Positions 11,225 to 19,125 are shown, counted from the stretch's first letter. The stretch is 31,162 nucleotides of DNA from Burkholderiaceae bacterium (GCA_947374315.1 CANCBK010000015.1:1-31162); one strand, 5' to 3'. Translations and numbers: made by a program. The notes: a model not told the origin generated them from the letters alone.

Positions 11225-12205
11225 ATGTCCCAATCCCCTATTTCTAGCTCTACAGCCACTATTTCCGACACCCCTAAGCGCCTCGTAATCGCCTCCCGTG
11301 AGAGCCGTCTTGCCATGTGGCAGGCCGAACATGTCCAGGATTGCCTTAAAAGGCTCTATCCAGAGTGTGATGTGCAGATATTGGGGATGACCACCCGGGG
11401 TGACCAAATTTTGGATAAAGCGCTCTCTAAGGTCGGTGGGAAGGGTTTATTCGTCAAAGAGCTTGAGACCGCCCTAGAGGACGGGCGAGCAGATTTAGCG
11501 GTGCATTCCTTAAAAGATGTGCCGATGGTCATGCCAGAAGGCTTTGATCTCTCCTGTGTGATGGAGCGTGAGGATGCGCGTGATGCATTTGTTTCCAATG
11601 ACTATGCCAGCCTTCAGGATCTCCCAAAGGGCGCGGTGGTAGGTACTTCTAGCTTGCGTCGTGAATCAGTCCTCAGAGCCAAGTTCCCATATTTAGAAAT
11701 TCAGCCCTTAAGGGGAAATTTAGATACCCGCATGAGCAAGCTTGATCGCGGTGAATACCAGGCGATTATTTTGGCTGCCGCAGGTCTAAAGCGCCTGGGT
11801 TTGGATGGTCGGATTCGAGCGCTATTGCCGGTTGAGTCTTATACACCCGCTGCAGGGCAGGGCGCCTTAGGCATTGAAACCCTAAGTAGGCATCCCAAGA
11901 TTAAGCAGTGGCTTGCACCGTTAAACGATTTACCGACCTTGTATGCGGTGACTGCTGAGCGCATGGTGTCACGCCAATTGGGGGGCTCCTGTTCTGTGCC
12001 CTTGGCAGCATATGCCACTTGGAATCAAGATCAGATGAGCATCCGATCTTTTGTTGCTAGCGTAGATGGCAAAGAAATTTGCTTGGCTAGCGCCGAAGGT
12101 GCTGTAAAGAGTTTGGAGGATGCGGAGGCTTTAGGCTTCTCCGTTGCCCAGCATTTAATTGCGCAAGGCGCTGAGCGTTTGCTGCCAGATGGTCTGCCAA
12201 GTTAA
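11225..12205 (+). CDS. hemC: Hydroxymethylbilane synthase (porphobilinogen deaminase)
   Basis: The 326-residue enzyme joins four porphobilinogens into hydroxymethylbilane on the way to heme and other tetrapyrroles. Domain 1 carries [29 protein letters not shown] and AVHSLKDVP; domain 2 carries GTSSLRR, RGNLDTR and [12 protein letters not shown]. Cys256, in LGGSCSVP, is the attachment site of the dipyrromethane cofactor. The ATG at 11225 was preferred over an upstream in-frame start at 11150, because the extra 25 codons lie across the argH start and are not family-like. hemD follows 32 bases later on the same strand. Confidence 0.97.
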   Translation: MSQSPISSSTATISDTPKRLVIASRESRLAMWQAEHVQDCLKRLYPECDVQILGMTTRGDQILDKALSKVGGKGLFVKELETALEDGRADLAVHSLKDVPMVMPEGFDLSCVMEREDARDAFVSNDYASLQDLPKGAVVGTSSLRRESVLRAKFPYLEIQPLRGNLDTRMSKLDRGEYQAIILAAAGLKRLGLDGRIRALLPVESYTPAAGQGALGIETLSRHPKIKQWLAPLNDLPTLYAVTAERMVSRQLGGSCSVPLAAYATWNQDQMSIRSFVASVDGKEICLASAEGAVKSLEDAEALGFSVAQHLIAQGAERLLPDGLPS

Positions 12206-12237
12206 TCCAGTAGCTGAGCAAGCAAGCGATAGCTGCT

Positions 12238-13047
12238 ATGACTGATAAGACCATTGTGATTACCCGTCCTGGCGGGCAGGCGCGTCAATTGTCAGAAATG
12301 CTTCAAGCTAGCTTATTGAGGGCTGAGATTAATAAAGATGATTTGCCCCAGATTCTTTCTCTGCCCTTGCTCACGATTGTCCCAAGGGACGATGATGTCT
12401 TAGTTGATCAAATTAAAATATTGCTTGCGAGCGCTGACCTGGTGATCTTTGTGAGCCCTAACGCAATTGAGTGCACGATGCGTTTGCTCGAAAAGCCCTG
12501 GCAAGACGCTTCAGAAAAGTTGATTTCAATTGGTGTCATGGGCGGAAGTAGCCTGCTGGCTTTAGAGAATCATGGCATTGGAGTTGAGCGCTCTCCCACG
12601 CCAATCATCTATCCTCAAGATAATGCGCAATGGGATTCAGAGGGCTTGTGGGCAGAGTTGCAGAAGTTGGGCTGGGACTGGTCCACTAAAAAAGTAGTGA
12701 TCTTTAAGGGTGATGGCGGCCGCGACTGGTTGGCTGAGACCTTAAAAAGTGCAGGCGCACAACTCGATTTAATTTCTGTATATGCGCGTGTACCTCTAGA
12801 TTTGGATAGCCCTTCATGGAGGGATGTCCATGCGATGGATTTTTCAAAGTCACTCTGGCTACTGACCTCGTCTGAGGCAGTACGTTATTTGGGTCAAGTC
12901 AAATTACCAGTTCATCTTGCTACGGCGATATGCCCGCATCACAATATTGCTGACGCCGCCGAGAAGATTGGTTTTGGAGCGGTGCTGACCTGTCAGCCTG
13001 GCGATAGCGCCCTCATTGCCGCATCTCAAGCTTGGCTTGCCACTTAA
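12238..13047 (+). CDS. hemD: Uroporphyrinogen-III synthase
   Basis: The 269-residue protein begins with KTIVITRPGGQARQL, typical of HemD, and has a two-lobe pattern with VIFVSPNAIE in lobe 1 and VVIFKGDGGRDWLAETLKSAGA in lobe 2, close to the common GxGGR(x)L motif. It closes and inverts ring D of hydroxymethylbilane. The family is poorly conserved, but the position directly after hemC makes the call firm. The stop codon overlaps the stop of convergent ubiC in the four bases TTAA (13044-13047). No HemX/HemY-type gene follows. Confidence 0.93.
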   Translation: MTDKTIVITRPGGQARQLSEMLQASLLRAEINKDDLPQILSLPLLTIVPRDDDVLVDQIKILLASADLVIFVSPNAIECTMRLLEKPWQDASEKLISIGVMGGSSLLALENHGIGVERSPTPIIYPQDNAQWDSEGLWAELQKLGWDWSTKKVVIFKGDGGRDWLAETLKSAGAQLDLISVYARVPLDLDSPSWRDVHAMDFSKSLWLLTSSEAVRYLGQVKLPVHLATAICPHHNIADAAEKIGFGAVLTCQPGDSALIAASQAWLAT

Positions 13048-13616
13048 TAGCTTGGATAGTTCAATAGCGCTGGTAGAAATACTTCACTGACTAAGAGTGG
13101 TCGACCTTTAAGTTTGTATAGGGTTCGCCTTCCCCACGTCACCATTGGTAGGTCGGGATATTGCGTAAAACATTTTTTCCACAAGACGCTGTTTTGATCC
13201 AGGCGTGAGATTTCCCGAGCGGGTTTATTTGCGGTATTCATTCGTGTTTTTACAAAAAGCACTGCACCTAAGGGTTTTTTGCCTAAACATAGAACTTCAT
13301 AGTTACTCCCGCTTGAGCTGGTGCTGGGAATAATGCTGCGTGCCATGACCAGCGGGATGCCATTGGCGCAAAGTAAGACTTCACGAATGCGACAACGTTT
13401 GATCTTGAAATGAAAATAGCGACTTTCGTCGCTATTCAGGTCTTGTCGGCAATCTCGCAACACTAGCACTTCTAGTTTTTGACCAATTGCACGTTCAATT
13501 TTTTGAGTTAAAGAACCGGTGTCACTAAGCCAAGGCTGCCACTCACGTGGCGCTTGATGTAATTCACCGGAATCGACTCGATTCCATGCAGAACGGAGAC
13601 GACGACGGTGAACCAT
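13044..13616 (-). CDS. ubiC: Chorismate pyruvate-lyase
   Basis: The 190-residue enzyme removes pyruvate from chorismate to give 4-hydroxybenzoate, the first committed precursor of ubiquinone. Family features are WLSDTGSLTQKIE near the start, the REVLLCANGIPLVMARSIIP core, KKPLGAVLFVKT, and the GRRTLYKLKGRPLLVSEVFLPAL end with the conserved Glu. The ATG lies two bases after the rhlE stop, so translation probably depends on rhlE; no separate Shine-Dalgarno is seen. The 3' end overlaps the hemD stop by four bases. ubiA is not in the window. Confidence 0.9.
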   Translation of the reverse strand: MVHRRRLRSAWNRVDSGELHQAPREWQPWLSDTGSLTQKIERAIGQKLEVLVLRDCRQDLNSDESRYFHFKIKRCRIREVLLCANGIPLVMARSIIPSTSSSGSNYEVLCLGKKPLGAVLFVKTRMNTANKPAREISRLDQNSVLWKKCFTQYPDLPMVTWGRRTLYKLKGRPLLVSEVFLPALLNYPSY

Positions 13617-13618
13617 TT

Positions 13619-15184
13619 TTAGCTACCGCTAAAGCTTCTACGTTGACCGCCTGTTTTTGGCTTCGCAAAGCGAGGACCAGCAGATGGGCGTGAGTCACCA
13701 GAGCGATTGCCAGTGCTAGGACGTGAGTCAGCAGAGCGTGCAGGGCGTGAATCAGCAAAACGATTGCCACCAGCAGGACGTGAGTCGCCAGCAGGACGTG
13801 AATCGCTAGAGCGTGACTCAAAATGATTGCCAGGGCGACCGCCACCACCAGAGCGAGACTCTGAACGAGCGCCTGAACCATAACGACTACCACCGCCACC
13901 ACCGCCGGAACGATTGCCACCACCGCCGCCGCCAGAGCGACCACCAGGGCGACCACCGCCACCACCAAAGCTAGGTTTGGCTTGTGGCTCTAATCCAGCG
14001 ATGACTGAGGCAACAATGTCTTGCTGTGTAAAACGTTCGATGTTGCGAATCTTAGCGCGGTCACGATGTTCAACTAAGGTAATAGCCACGCCATTACGAC
14101 CAGCGCGTCCAGTTCTACCGATACGATGCGTATAGTCTTCGGGTTTCATTGGCAAGCCAAAGTTAATCACGTGACTAATACGGGGCACATCGATACCGCG
14201 AGCGGCCACATCAGTTGCAACCAAAATTTTGGTGTGACCTTTGCGAAGAGACTCGAGACGACGCATACGAACCGCTTGAGGCATCGCACCGTGTAAGGCG
14301 CTAGCTTCGTAACCGTTGGCACGCAAGGTGTCGGCAATTTTTTCACTTTCAACTTGTGTGCTTGCAAACACTACCGCCTGATCCAAAGAGGCATCAGCCA
14401 AAATGTGCTCGAGCAATTTATGCTTGTGTGACACGCTGTCAGCCCAGTGGAGCTTCTGCTCGATGTTCGCATGCTTTTCGCCAGCATGAGCAAGCTCAAT
14501 GCGCTTAGCATTAGTAGTTAACTCATTAGCCAAAGACATAATCTTTGGTGCAAAAGTTGCAGAGAACATCAAGGTTTGGTTGCGACTAGAGCAACGTTTG
14601 TCAATCGCCTCGAGATCATCGGCGAATCCCATGTCGAGCATGCGATCGGCTTCATCGATCACGAGTTGTTTTACATCATCCAGGCGAATGGCTTTGCTAT
14701 CGGTCAAGTCGAGCAAACGACCTGGAGTAGCAACAACTAACAATGCGCCTTTCAGGGCTTGGATTTGCTTGCCGTAAGGCATGCCACCCATAACGGTTGC
14801 GATACGGATACCTTTCATGCCGCGAACTAAGTTCACTGCATCTGCGGAAACCTGTTGAGCTAATTCACGAGTGGGGCATAGCACCAACACTTTAGGTTGG
14901 GCGCGACCTGGTACAGGCGAGTTGTTCGGGTTATCTTGGATCAGTTGATTAATCAAAGGCAATAAAAAGGCTGCGGTTTTACCGCTACCAGTTTGGCTGC
15001 TAACTAATAAGTCGCCACCAGCGAGAGCCGCAGGAATAACCTGAGCTTGCACTTCAGTAGCTTGGGTGTAACCCAATTCAGCAATGTTTTTAAGGAGTGA
15101 GTCCGCGAGGGCAAAAGACTGGAATTCATTCCCAGCCGGCTTTGAGTCCTTGGACTCGTGATTAGTTTCTTTAGAAAAAGTCAT
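13619..15184 (-). CDS. rhlE: DEAD-box ATP-dependent RNA helicase, RhlE-like
   Basis: The 521-residue protein has the complete helicase core: Q motif near residues 22-45, Walker A SQTGSGKT (63-70), PTRELA, TPGR, DEAD (177-180), SAT (208-210) and HRIGRTGR (353-360). From about residue 406 a tail rich in Gly, Arg and Ser follows, with GGGGG runs and five DSRP units; such tails usually bind RNA non-specifically. It remodels RNA or ribosome assembly intermediates, often in the cold. I chose the ATG at 15184 (MTFSKET); an in-frame extension to 15268 would read through leader hairpins. ubiC follows after two bases. Confidence 0.95.
   Translation of the reverse strand: MTFSKETNHESKDSKPAGNEFQSFALADSLLKNIAELGYTQATEVQAQVIPAALAGGDLLVSSQTGSGKTAAFLLPLINQLIQDNPNNSPVPGRAQPKVLVLCPTRELAQQVSADAVNLVRGMKGIRIATVMGGMPYGKQIQALKGALLVVATPGRLLDLTDSKAIRLDDVKQLVIDEADRMLDMGFADDLEAIDKRCSSRNQTLMFSATFAPKIMSLANELTTNAKRIELAHAGEKHANIEQKLHWADSVSHKHKLLEHILADASLDQAVVFASTQVESEKIADTLRANGYEASALHGAMPQAVRMRRLESLRKGHTKILVATDVAARGIDVPRISHVINFGLPMKPEDYTHRIGRTGRAGRNGVAITLVEHRDRAKIRNIERFTQQDIVASVIAGLEPQAKPSFGGGGGRPGGRSGGGGGGNRSGGGGGGSRYGSGARSESRSGGGGRPGNHFESRSSDSRPAGDSRPAGGNRFADSRPARSADSRPSTGNRSGDSRPSAGPRFAKPKTGGQRRSFSGS
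13684..13812 (-). repeat. Degenerate coding repeats (DSRP units) in the rhlE tail
   Basis: Five imperfect copies of a unit coding for D-S-R-P lie in this stretch, separated by Ala/Gly/Arg/Asn-rich spacers. Copies differ in spacing and third positions, as expected of an expanding low-complexity protein tail and not of a CRISPR array or REP element. Confidence 0.8.
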
Positions 15185-15192
15185 GCTATTAC

Positions 15193-15212
15193 ACATCCCC
15201 TTTAAGGGATGT
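15193..15212 (-). promoter_or_regulatory. rhlE: rhlE leader hairpin over the putative ribosome binding site
   Basis: A seven-base inverted repeat (ACATCCC / GGGATGT, six-base spacer) lies just upstream of the rhlE ATG. On the mRNA the purine run AAAGGGG falls in its 3' half, so folding would hide the only Shine-Dalgarno-like stretch, 12 bases before the ATG. Two more stems lie upstream (CACTC/GAGTG at 15224-15245 and GATGGTC/GACCATC at 15247-15269). Confidence 0.5.
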
Positions 15213-15416
15213 CTCCGTGTATACACTCTCTGTTTTTGTTGAGTGCGATGGTCAAAGGCATCGACCATCAGACAAGCGGCAGCGTTGTTGTGTTTATGAC
15301 TTCTAAACTAATCGCTGAAATATAGCTGGGGGGCGATGAATCAAATTGCTTTAAAAAGCCTCCTATTATGGCACTTTAAGAAGCATATTACAAGGGTATT
15401 CCCGAATTAATTGTCA
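15213..15416. other. Intergenic region between rhlE and the aldehyde dehydrogenase gene
   Basis: This stretch holds the two upstream leader stems of rhlE and must contain its promoter. TATATT and TTGATT are present on the minus strand but are only 14 bases apart, so I do not call a promoter. No clear terminator for the aldehyde dehydrogenase gene is visible, and there is no ORF with coding character. Confidence 0.5.
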
Positions 15417-16820
15417 TTAGCGTAACCAGCGCAGTAGGCGTTCTACTCTTTTGCCGTAGGGAGGTCTCGCCAGTCTGGTGCCGCGCAAGAAATGCAGACC
15501 AAAGAAACCGCGAACCTCCAAAATTGACTTGCGATGGCTAAAGGTGTCAAAGCCTGCTTTGCCATGATAGGCGCCCATACCGCTAGCACCGATACCGCCG
15601 AAGGGCAGATCTTCAATGGAGGCATGCAGCAAGGTGTCATTGATGGTGACGCCGCCAGAGCGGGTTTCATTCAAAATGCGCTGCATGACTGGCTTATCTT
15701 TTCCAAACCAATAAAGTGCCAGTGGCTTTGGGCGCTCATTGATGTAGCGAATGCTTGAAGCGGTATCGTTGATGGCAATGATTGGAAGAATGGGGCCAAA
15801 GATTTCCTCTTGCATGATGAGGGCTTCTTCGGAGATGTCTAGCAGGGCAACGGGCGTGAAATAAGTGGCATTGTGCTCACCATTGGAAATCAGTGGGATC
15901 GCTTGCGCACCACGGTCTACCGCATCGCGAAGTAAATGATTCCAGCGCTCTAATTGCCGCCCATCAATTGCTCCGGTTAATTCTTCGGCATTGGAGAATT
16001 GTTTTTGTGCGGCGCTTTTTAGCTCCTGCACAAATGCATCGCGGTTGCTTGCATGCACCAAAACATAGTCTGGGGCGATACAGGTTTGGCCACCATTGAT
16101 TAACTTGCCATAAATGATGCTAGCGGCAGCATCTTTCAGGTTCGCGGAGGGGTCAACTATTGCGGGGGACTTCCCACCTAATTCAAGCGTGATCGGGGTG
16201 AGGTGATCCGCGGCTGCGCGCATCACTTTCTTACCAATATCTTCTGATCCTGTAAAAAAAAGATGATCAAAAGGTAGCGCCGCAAAAGATTCCGCTACAT
16301 CAGCGCCGCCCGTGGTGACACAAAATTCGCTAGGATGAAAGTATTCTTGGATCAAGCTTGCCAAGAACCCGGATGTGCGCGAACTTCTTTCTGATGGCTT
16401 GAGCCAAACGCGATTGCCTGCAGCAAAGGCGGCGATTGCTGGGAGTAGTGCTAACTGAACTGGGTAGTTCCACGGACTTATGAGGCCTACGACGCCCATG
16501 GATTGCATTTCGGTCCAAGCGTGAGACGAGCCTAGGTAGCCAGGGGTTTCGACCAAACAAGGTTTCATCCAGGTTTTTAGATGTTTCCGGGCGTGCTTGC
16601 ATGCCTGATAGATCATTTGAAGTTCAACCAGCCTACTCTCCATTGGGTTTCGAACCCCAAAGTCAGCCTCCAGAGCTTTGCAAATTTTTTCTTCGTTGAG
16701 GGTGAGCATCTGCTCAATACGACCAATTCTCTCTAGGCGAACCTCAAGGCTTGGGTTGGGTTCTGCGGCATAGGCTGCCTTGATTTCATCTAACTGGAGC
16801 GTAAAGCGATTTATGGACAT
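15417..16820 (-). CDS. Aldehyde dehydrogenase, coniferyl-aldehyde-dehydrogenase-like (class 3 type)
   Basis: The 467-residue protein oxidises an aldehyde to its acid with NAD(P)+. Visible features are SPWNYPVQLALLPAIAAFAAGN and KPSERS (cofactor binding), FFTGSEDIGKKV, the general-base motif LELGGKSP, the catalytic Cys247 in GGQTCIAPDY, and the EEIFGPILP and LPFGGIGASGMGAYHGK ends. The short length and the C-terminal PPYGKR segment fit the ALDH3 / coniferyl aldehyde group (calB-like). The true substrate is unknown: aromatic or fatty aldehydes are both possible. It is divergent from msrA, with 52 bases between starts, and has no clear Shine-Dalgarno site. Confidence 0.9.
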   Translation of the reverse strand: MSINRFTLQLDEIKAAYAAEPNPSLEVRLERIGRIEQMLTLNEEKICKALEADFGVRNPMESRLVELQMIYQACKHARKHLKTWMKPCLVETPGYLGSSHAWTEMQSMGVVGLISPWNYPVQLALLPAIAAFAAGNRVWLKPSERSSRTSGFLASLIQEYFHPSEFCVTTGGADVAESFAALPFDHLFFTGSEDIGKKVMRAAADHLTPITLELGGKSPAIVDPSANLKDAAASIIYGKLINGGQTCIAPDYVLVHASNRDAFVQELKSAAQKQFSNAEELTGAIDGRQLERWNHLLRDAVDRGAQAIPLISNGEHNATYFTPVALLDISEEALIMQEEIFGPILPIIAINDTASSIRYINERPKPLALYWFGKDKPVMQRILNETRSGGVTINDTLLHASIEDLPFGGIGASGMGAYHGKAGFDTFSHRKSILEVRGFFGLHFLRGTRLARPPYGKRVERLLRWLR

Positions 16821-16872
16821 GGACTGATGTGGGTAGCAAGCAAATGATTGAATAAGGCATTAGGATAAAGCC

Positions 16873-17445
16873 ATGGACAACATCATCGACAAAAATCATC
16901 TCGGTCTCGAGCGCGCCACTTTGGGCGGCGGCTGTTTTTGGTGCTTAGAAGCGGTTTACCAGCAAATATCGGGCGTTAATGCAGTGGTGTCAGGATATGC
17001 GGGGGGTGAAGGCGCCAATCCCGATTATGAGTCTGTTTGTTCTGGTGCAACTGGCCATGCTGAAATCGTAGATGTTTATTTTGACCCGCAAGTCATCTCG
17101 TATCGTGATTTGTTAGAAATCTTTTTCGTCATTCATGATCCAACGACATTGAACTATCAGGGCAATGATCATGGCACCCAATATCGCTCCATCATTTTTA
17201 CCCATGGTGAGAGCCAGAGAAAAGTTGCCCAAGAGGTAATTCAGGAGTTGATGGATGCAAAGATTTATTTAAACCCCATCGTGACTCAAGTTGAGGATGC
17301 GCCGGTAATTTATCCTGCTGAGGACTATCACCAGAATTATTTCCGTCAACATCCTGGACAGGGTTACTGCATGGCAGTCGTTGCTCCTAAATTAGCAAAG
17401 TTTAGGGCGAAGTTTCACTCCCTCATCGCTCCCGATTTTAAATAG
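16873..17445 (+). CDS. msrA: Peptide methionine sulfoxide reductase A
   Basis: The 190-residue enzyme reduces methionine-S-sulfoxide in proteins, using a catalytic cysteine regenerated by thioredoxin. The active-site motif GGCFWCLEAV places the catalytic residue at Cys21; a C-terminal GQGYCMAVVAPK supplies a likely recycling cysteine. The YAGGEGANPDYESVCSGATGHAE and YRSIIF segments are typical. There is no signal peptide, so it is cytoplasmic. AGGA lies seven bases before the ATG and can act as Shine-Dalgarno. MsrB is not fused or adjacent. Confidence 0.96.
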   Translation: MDNIIDKNHLGLERATLGGGCFWCLEAVYQQISGVNAVVSGYAGGEGANPDYESVCSGATGHAEIVDVYFDPQVISYRDLLEIFFVIHDPTTLNYQGNDHGTQYRSIIFTHGESQRKVAQEVIQELMDAKIYLNPIVTQVEDAPVIYPAEDYHQNYFRQHPGQGYCMAVVAPKLAKFRAKFHSLIAPDFK

Positions 17446-17464
17446 GGGTCGATGTATTTCGGTC

Positions 17465-18100
17465 TTAGGGGGCTAAGCGAGCGATGCGCCAGCTAGAGCC
17501 TTCTAGATGATAGGCAATCCGGTCGTGCAGGCGCGAAGGGCGCCCTTGCCAAAATTCAATCTCAGTTGGATGTAAGCGATAACCACCCCAATGCTCGGGG
17601 CGTGGTGGTTGATTGCCAAATTCAGATGCAAAGCGTTTCTCAGTTTCTTCCAGAAATTCTCGGTTTGGAATTTCAGCGCTTTGTGGCGAGGCCCAGGCGC
17701 CAATTCTGGAGGCGGCAGGGCGCGAATGAAAATACTCATCGCTTTCGGTGGAGGTCACTTTCTCAACCATGCCTTTGATACGGACTTGGCGCTCTAGCTC
17801 ATGCCAGTGAAATAGGAGGGCAGCTTGGGGGCGTATCGCTAGCTCCCTCCCTTTTTGGCTTTCGTAATTGGTGAAGAAGGTAAATCCGTTCTGGTCTGCG
17901 CCTTTTAGTAAGACAATACGGGCTGATGGATTTCCAGCTTGATCGGCCGTGGCCAGGGTCATGGAATTTGGCTCAGGACATTCCGCTGTCATCGCCTGCT
18001 CAAACCAGACCTGAAATAAGGTCAATGGATTTGCTGGTACCTCGGTTTCAGTCAGTTGGCCGAAGGTATAGTTTTTGCGGAGTTTAGCTATGGAGTTCAT
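17465..18100 (-). CDS. pdxH: Pyridoxamine/pyridoxine 5'-phosphate oxidase
   Basis: The 211-residue FMN enzyme makes pyridoxal 5'-phosphate by oxidising PNP or PMP. The FMN site is seen in [24 protein letters not shown] and [16 protein letters not shown]; the C-terminal signature ends [11 protein letters not shown]...WRIARLAP. I chose the ATG at 18100 ([15 protein letters not shown]), which gives the normal family length; an in-frame extension to 18340 would lie antisense inside tcdA. TATACT lies six bases before this ATG, with no Shine-Dalgarno site. It is convergent with msrA and divergent from tcdA. Confidence 0.96.
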   Translation of the reverse strand: MNSIAKLRKNYTFGQLTETEVPANPLTLFQVWFEQAMTAECPEPNSMTLATADQAGNPSARIVLLKGADQNGFTFFTNYESQKGRELAIRPQAALLFHWHELERQVRIKGMVEKVTSTESDEYFHSRPAASRIGAWASPQSAEIPNREFLEETEKRFASEFGNQPPRPEHWGGYRLHPTEIEFWQGRPSRLHDRIAYHLEGSSWRIARLAP

Positions 18101-18106
18101 ATTTTG

Positions 18107-18136
18107 AGTATAAAGAGAAGCTATGGCAGAAGACAA
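18107..18136 (-). promoter_or_regulatory. Putative pdxH promoter, leaderless type, inside the tcdA 5' end
   Basis: On the minus strand TTGTCT (18131-18136), 18 bases, then TATACT (18107-18112) and six bases to the pdxH ATG. The -35 lies inside the first codons of tcdA. On the plus strand an overlapping TATAAA (18109-18114) lies eight bases before the tcdA ATG, so the two -10 regions share bases. Confidence 0.5.
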
Positions 18137-18872
18137 GATAGAGGGTAGTGTGGAGGATCGTCGCTTTGGGGGTGTGGCTCGCCTATATGGCCCAGAGCTA
18201 CGCAAACGCTTTCGCGATGCCACTGTTGTCGTCGCCGGATTGGGAGGGGTGGGTTCTTGGGCTGCTGAAGCTTTGGCCCGCACTGGTATCGGCCATCTTG
18301 TATTGGTTGATTTCGACCATATTGCCGAGAGCAATACCAACCGTCAGCTTCACGCGCTTGAAGGCCAGTATGGCAAAGCTAAGGTGCAGGCAATGACAGA
18401 CCGCATTCTTCAAATCAATCCTGAAATTCAGCTGACTCCATGTGATGAATTTTTGGAGCCAGATAATTTAGATATTTTGATCCCTCAAGATGCCATTGTT
18501 TTGGATGCAACGGATTCCGTGTTGACCAAAATTGCTTTGGCGGTTTGGGCAGAAAAAAATCAGCGTGCATTGGTGATGTGTGGCGCTGCTGGCGGCAAAT
18601 CCGATCCCACTTCTGTGCGTTGCGATGACCTTTCCCGCACTGAGCAAGACGCATTGCTAGCAAAGGTCCGCCAAGGCCTTAGGCAGGATCATGGATTTTC
18701 AAGAAACCTGAAGAAAAAAATTGGCATTCGAGCTGTTTATTCTCATGAGCCGCGGGCTGGTGTGGCGACTGGTGGCCTTGCTTGTTCAGGTTATGGGTCA
18801 ACCGTGATGGTGACTGCGGCCTGCGGCTTGGCTGCTGCTGCAGAAGTTTTAAATCTCATCGCAGCTCAATAA
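18123..18872 (+). CDS. tcdA: tRNA threonylcarbamoyladenosine dehydratase (CsdL-type E1-like protein)
   Basis: The 249-residue protein belongs to the ThiF/MoeB/E1-like superfamily. It starts with [19 protein letters not shown], characteristic of TcdA, followed by the ATP-binding glycine motif GLGGVG (39-44), [13 protein letters not shown] with the adenylation residues, and [10 protein letters not shown]-terminal hydrophobic segment [21 protein letters not shown] ends it. TcdA cyclises t6A37 in ANN-decoding tRNAs to ct6A with ATP. The start is 22 bases from the divergent pdxH start. No csdA/csdE sulfur-transfer partner is adjacent. Confidence 0.93.
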   Translation: MAEDKIEGSVEDRRFGGVARLYGPELRKRFRDATVVVAGLGGVGSWAAEALARTGIGHLVLVDFDHIAESNTNRQLHALEGQYGKAKVQAMTDRILQINPEIQLTPCDEFLEPDNLDILIPQDAIVLDATDSVLTKIALAVWAEKNQRALVMCGAAGGKSDPTSVRCDDLSRTEQDALLAKVRQGLRQDHGFSRNLKKKIGIRAVYSHEPRAGVATGGLACSGYGSTVMVTAACGLAAAAEVLNLIAAQ

Positions 18873-18891
18873 CAGCCTTGTACAAAAAAGT

Positions 18892-18966
18892 CCCCATAAA
18901 TCCTTAGGGGCAATCCCTGTAGGAAATTACGGATTCTCTTGTCATCTGTAATTCATTAAATGCCCC
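18892..18966 (+). ncRNA. Candidate structured leader RNA of the permease-ald operon
   Basis: The 250 bases before the permease contain complementary blocks. A ten-pair stem with one G-U (18925-18934 with 18944-18953, nine-base loop) is enclosed by GGGGCA/TGCCCC (18907-18912 with 18961-18966). The same GGGG can instead pair with CCCC (18892-18895) as part of CCCCaTAA/TTAGGGG. The two folds exclude each other. It matches no riboswitch class I know. Promoter position is uncertain, so it is not proven that this part is transcribed with the operon. Confidence 0.35.
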
Positions 18967-19080
18967 TGCAGGCTATATACATCAGGCCGACCCATTTTTT
19001 AGGTCTCACTTTTATATCTTTAGTCGCTTTGGGTATTTTTATCCCCTGGTGCGGATGAGCTGCCCTCCCTAGACTCTGCT

Positions 19081-19101
19081 TCGTTGGTGCGTTGCCAACG
19101 A
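19081..19101 (+). promoter_or_regulatory. Hairpin directly upstream of the permease Shine-Dalgarno
   Basis: TCGTTGG and CCAACGA form a seven-pair stem with a seven-base loop, ending seven bases before AAAGGAGG. It could keep the ribosome binding site open or protect the mRNA, or be part of a switch with the upstream fold. Confidence 0.5.
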
Positions 19102-19108
19102 CAAATCG

Positions 19109-19125
19109 AAAGGAGGTCTCTTTTG
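19109..19125 (+). promoter_or_regulatory. Strong Shine-Dalgarno and TTG start of the permease
   Basis: AAAGGAGG (19109-19116) is followed by six bases and an in-frame TTG (19123). This fixes the start at TTG; no ATG with a comparable site exists in frame upstream. Confidence 0.85.

Noticed and set aside
11150..11316. Longer starts for hemC (11150) and argH (11316)
   Set aside because: They would make the two divergent genes overlap by 167 bases and add non-family N termini; the ATGs at 11225 and 11181 match family starts.
13684..13812. Short direct repeats resembling a CRISPR array
   Set aside because: Units are coding, unequal in length and spacing, in frame with rhlE, and no cas genes are near.
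13564..13968. Open frame on the minus strand coding a Val/Ala/Leu-rich 134-residue product
   Set aside because: It is the shifted reading of the low-complexity Gly-rich tail of rhlE; the composition follows from the repeat DNA, and it has no ribosome site.
15350..15420. Terminator for the aldehyde dehydrogenase gene
   Set aside because: Only a tiny GCTTT/AAAGC repeat and a GGG/CCC pair are present, without a U-run after a stable stem.
16861..16875. msrA as another -10-N6-ATG leaderless start (TAGGAT)
   Set aside because: The same bases give AGGA seven bases before the ATG, an ordinary Shine-Dalgarno, so the case is ambiguous and was not counted.
18101..18340. 80-residue N-terminal extension of pdxH
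   Set aside because: It lies antisense inside tcdA and is not PdxH-like; the ATG at 18100 gives the family length.
18890..19000. Glycine riboswitch before the permease-ald operon
   Set aside because: GGGGCAA at 18907 recalls one core piece, but the other conserved core segments and the tandem aptamer layout are not found.
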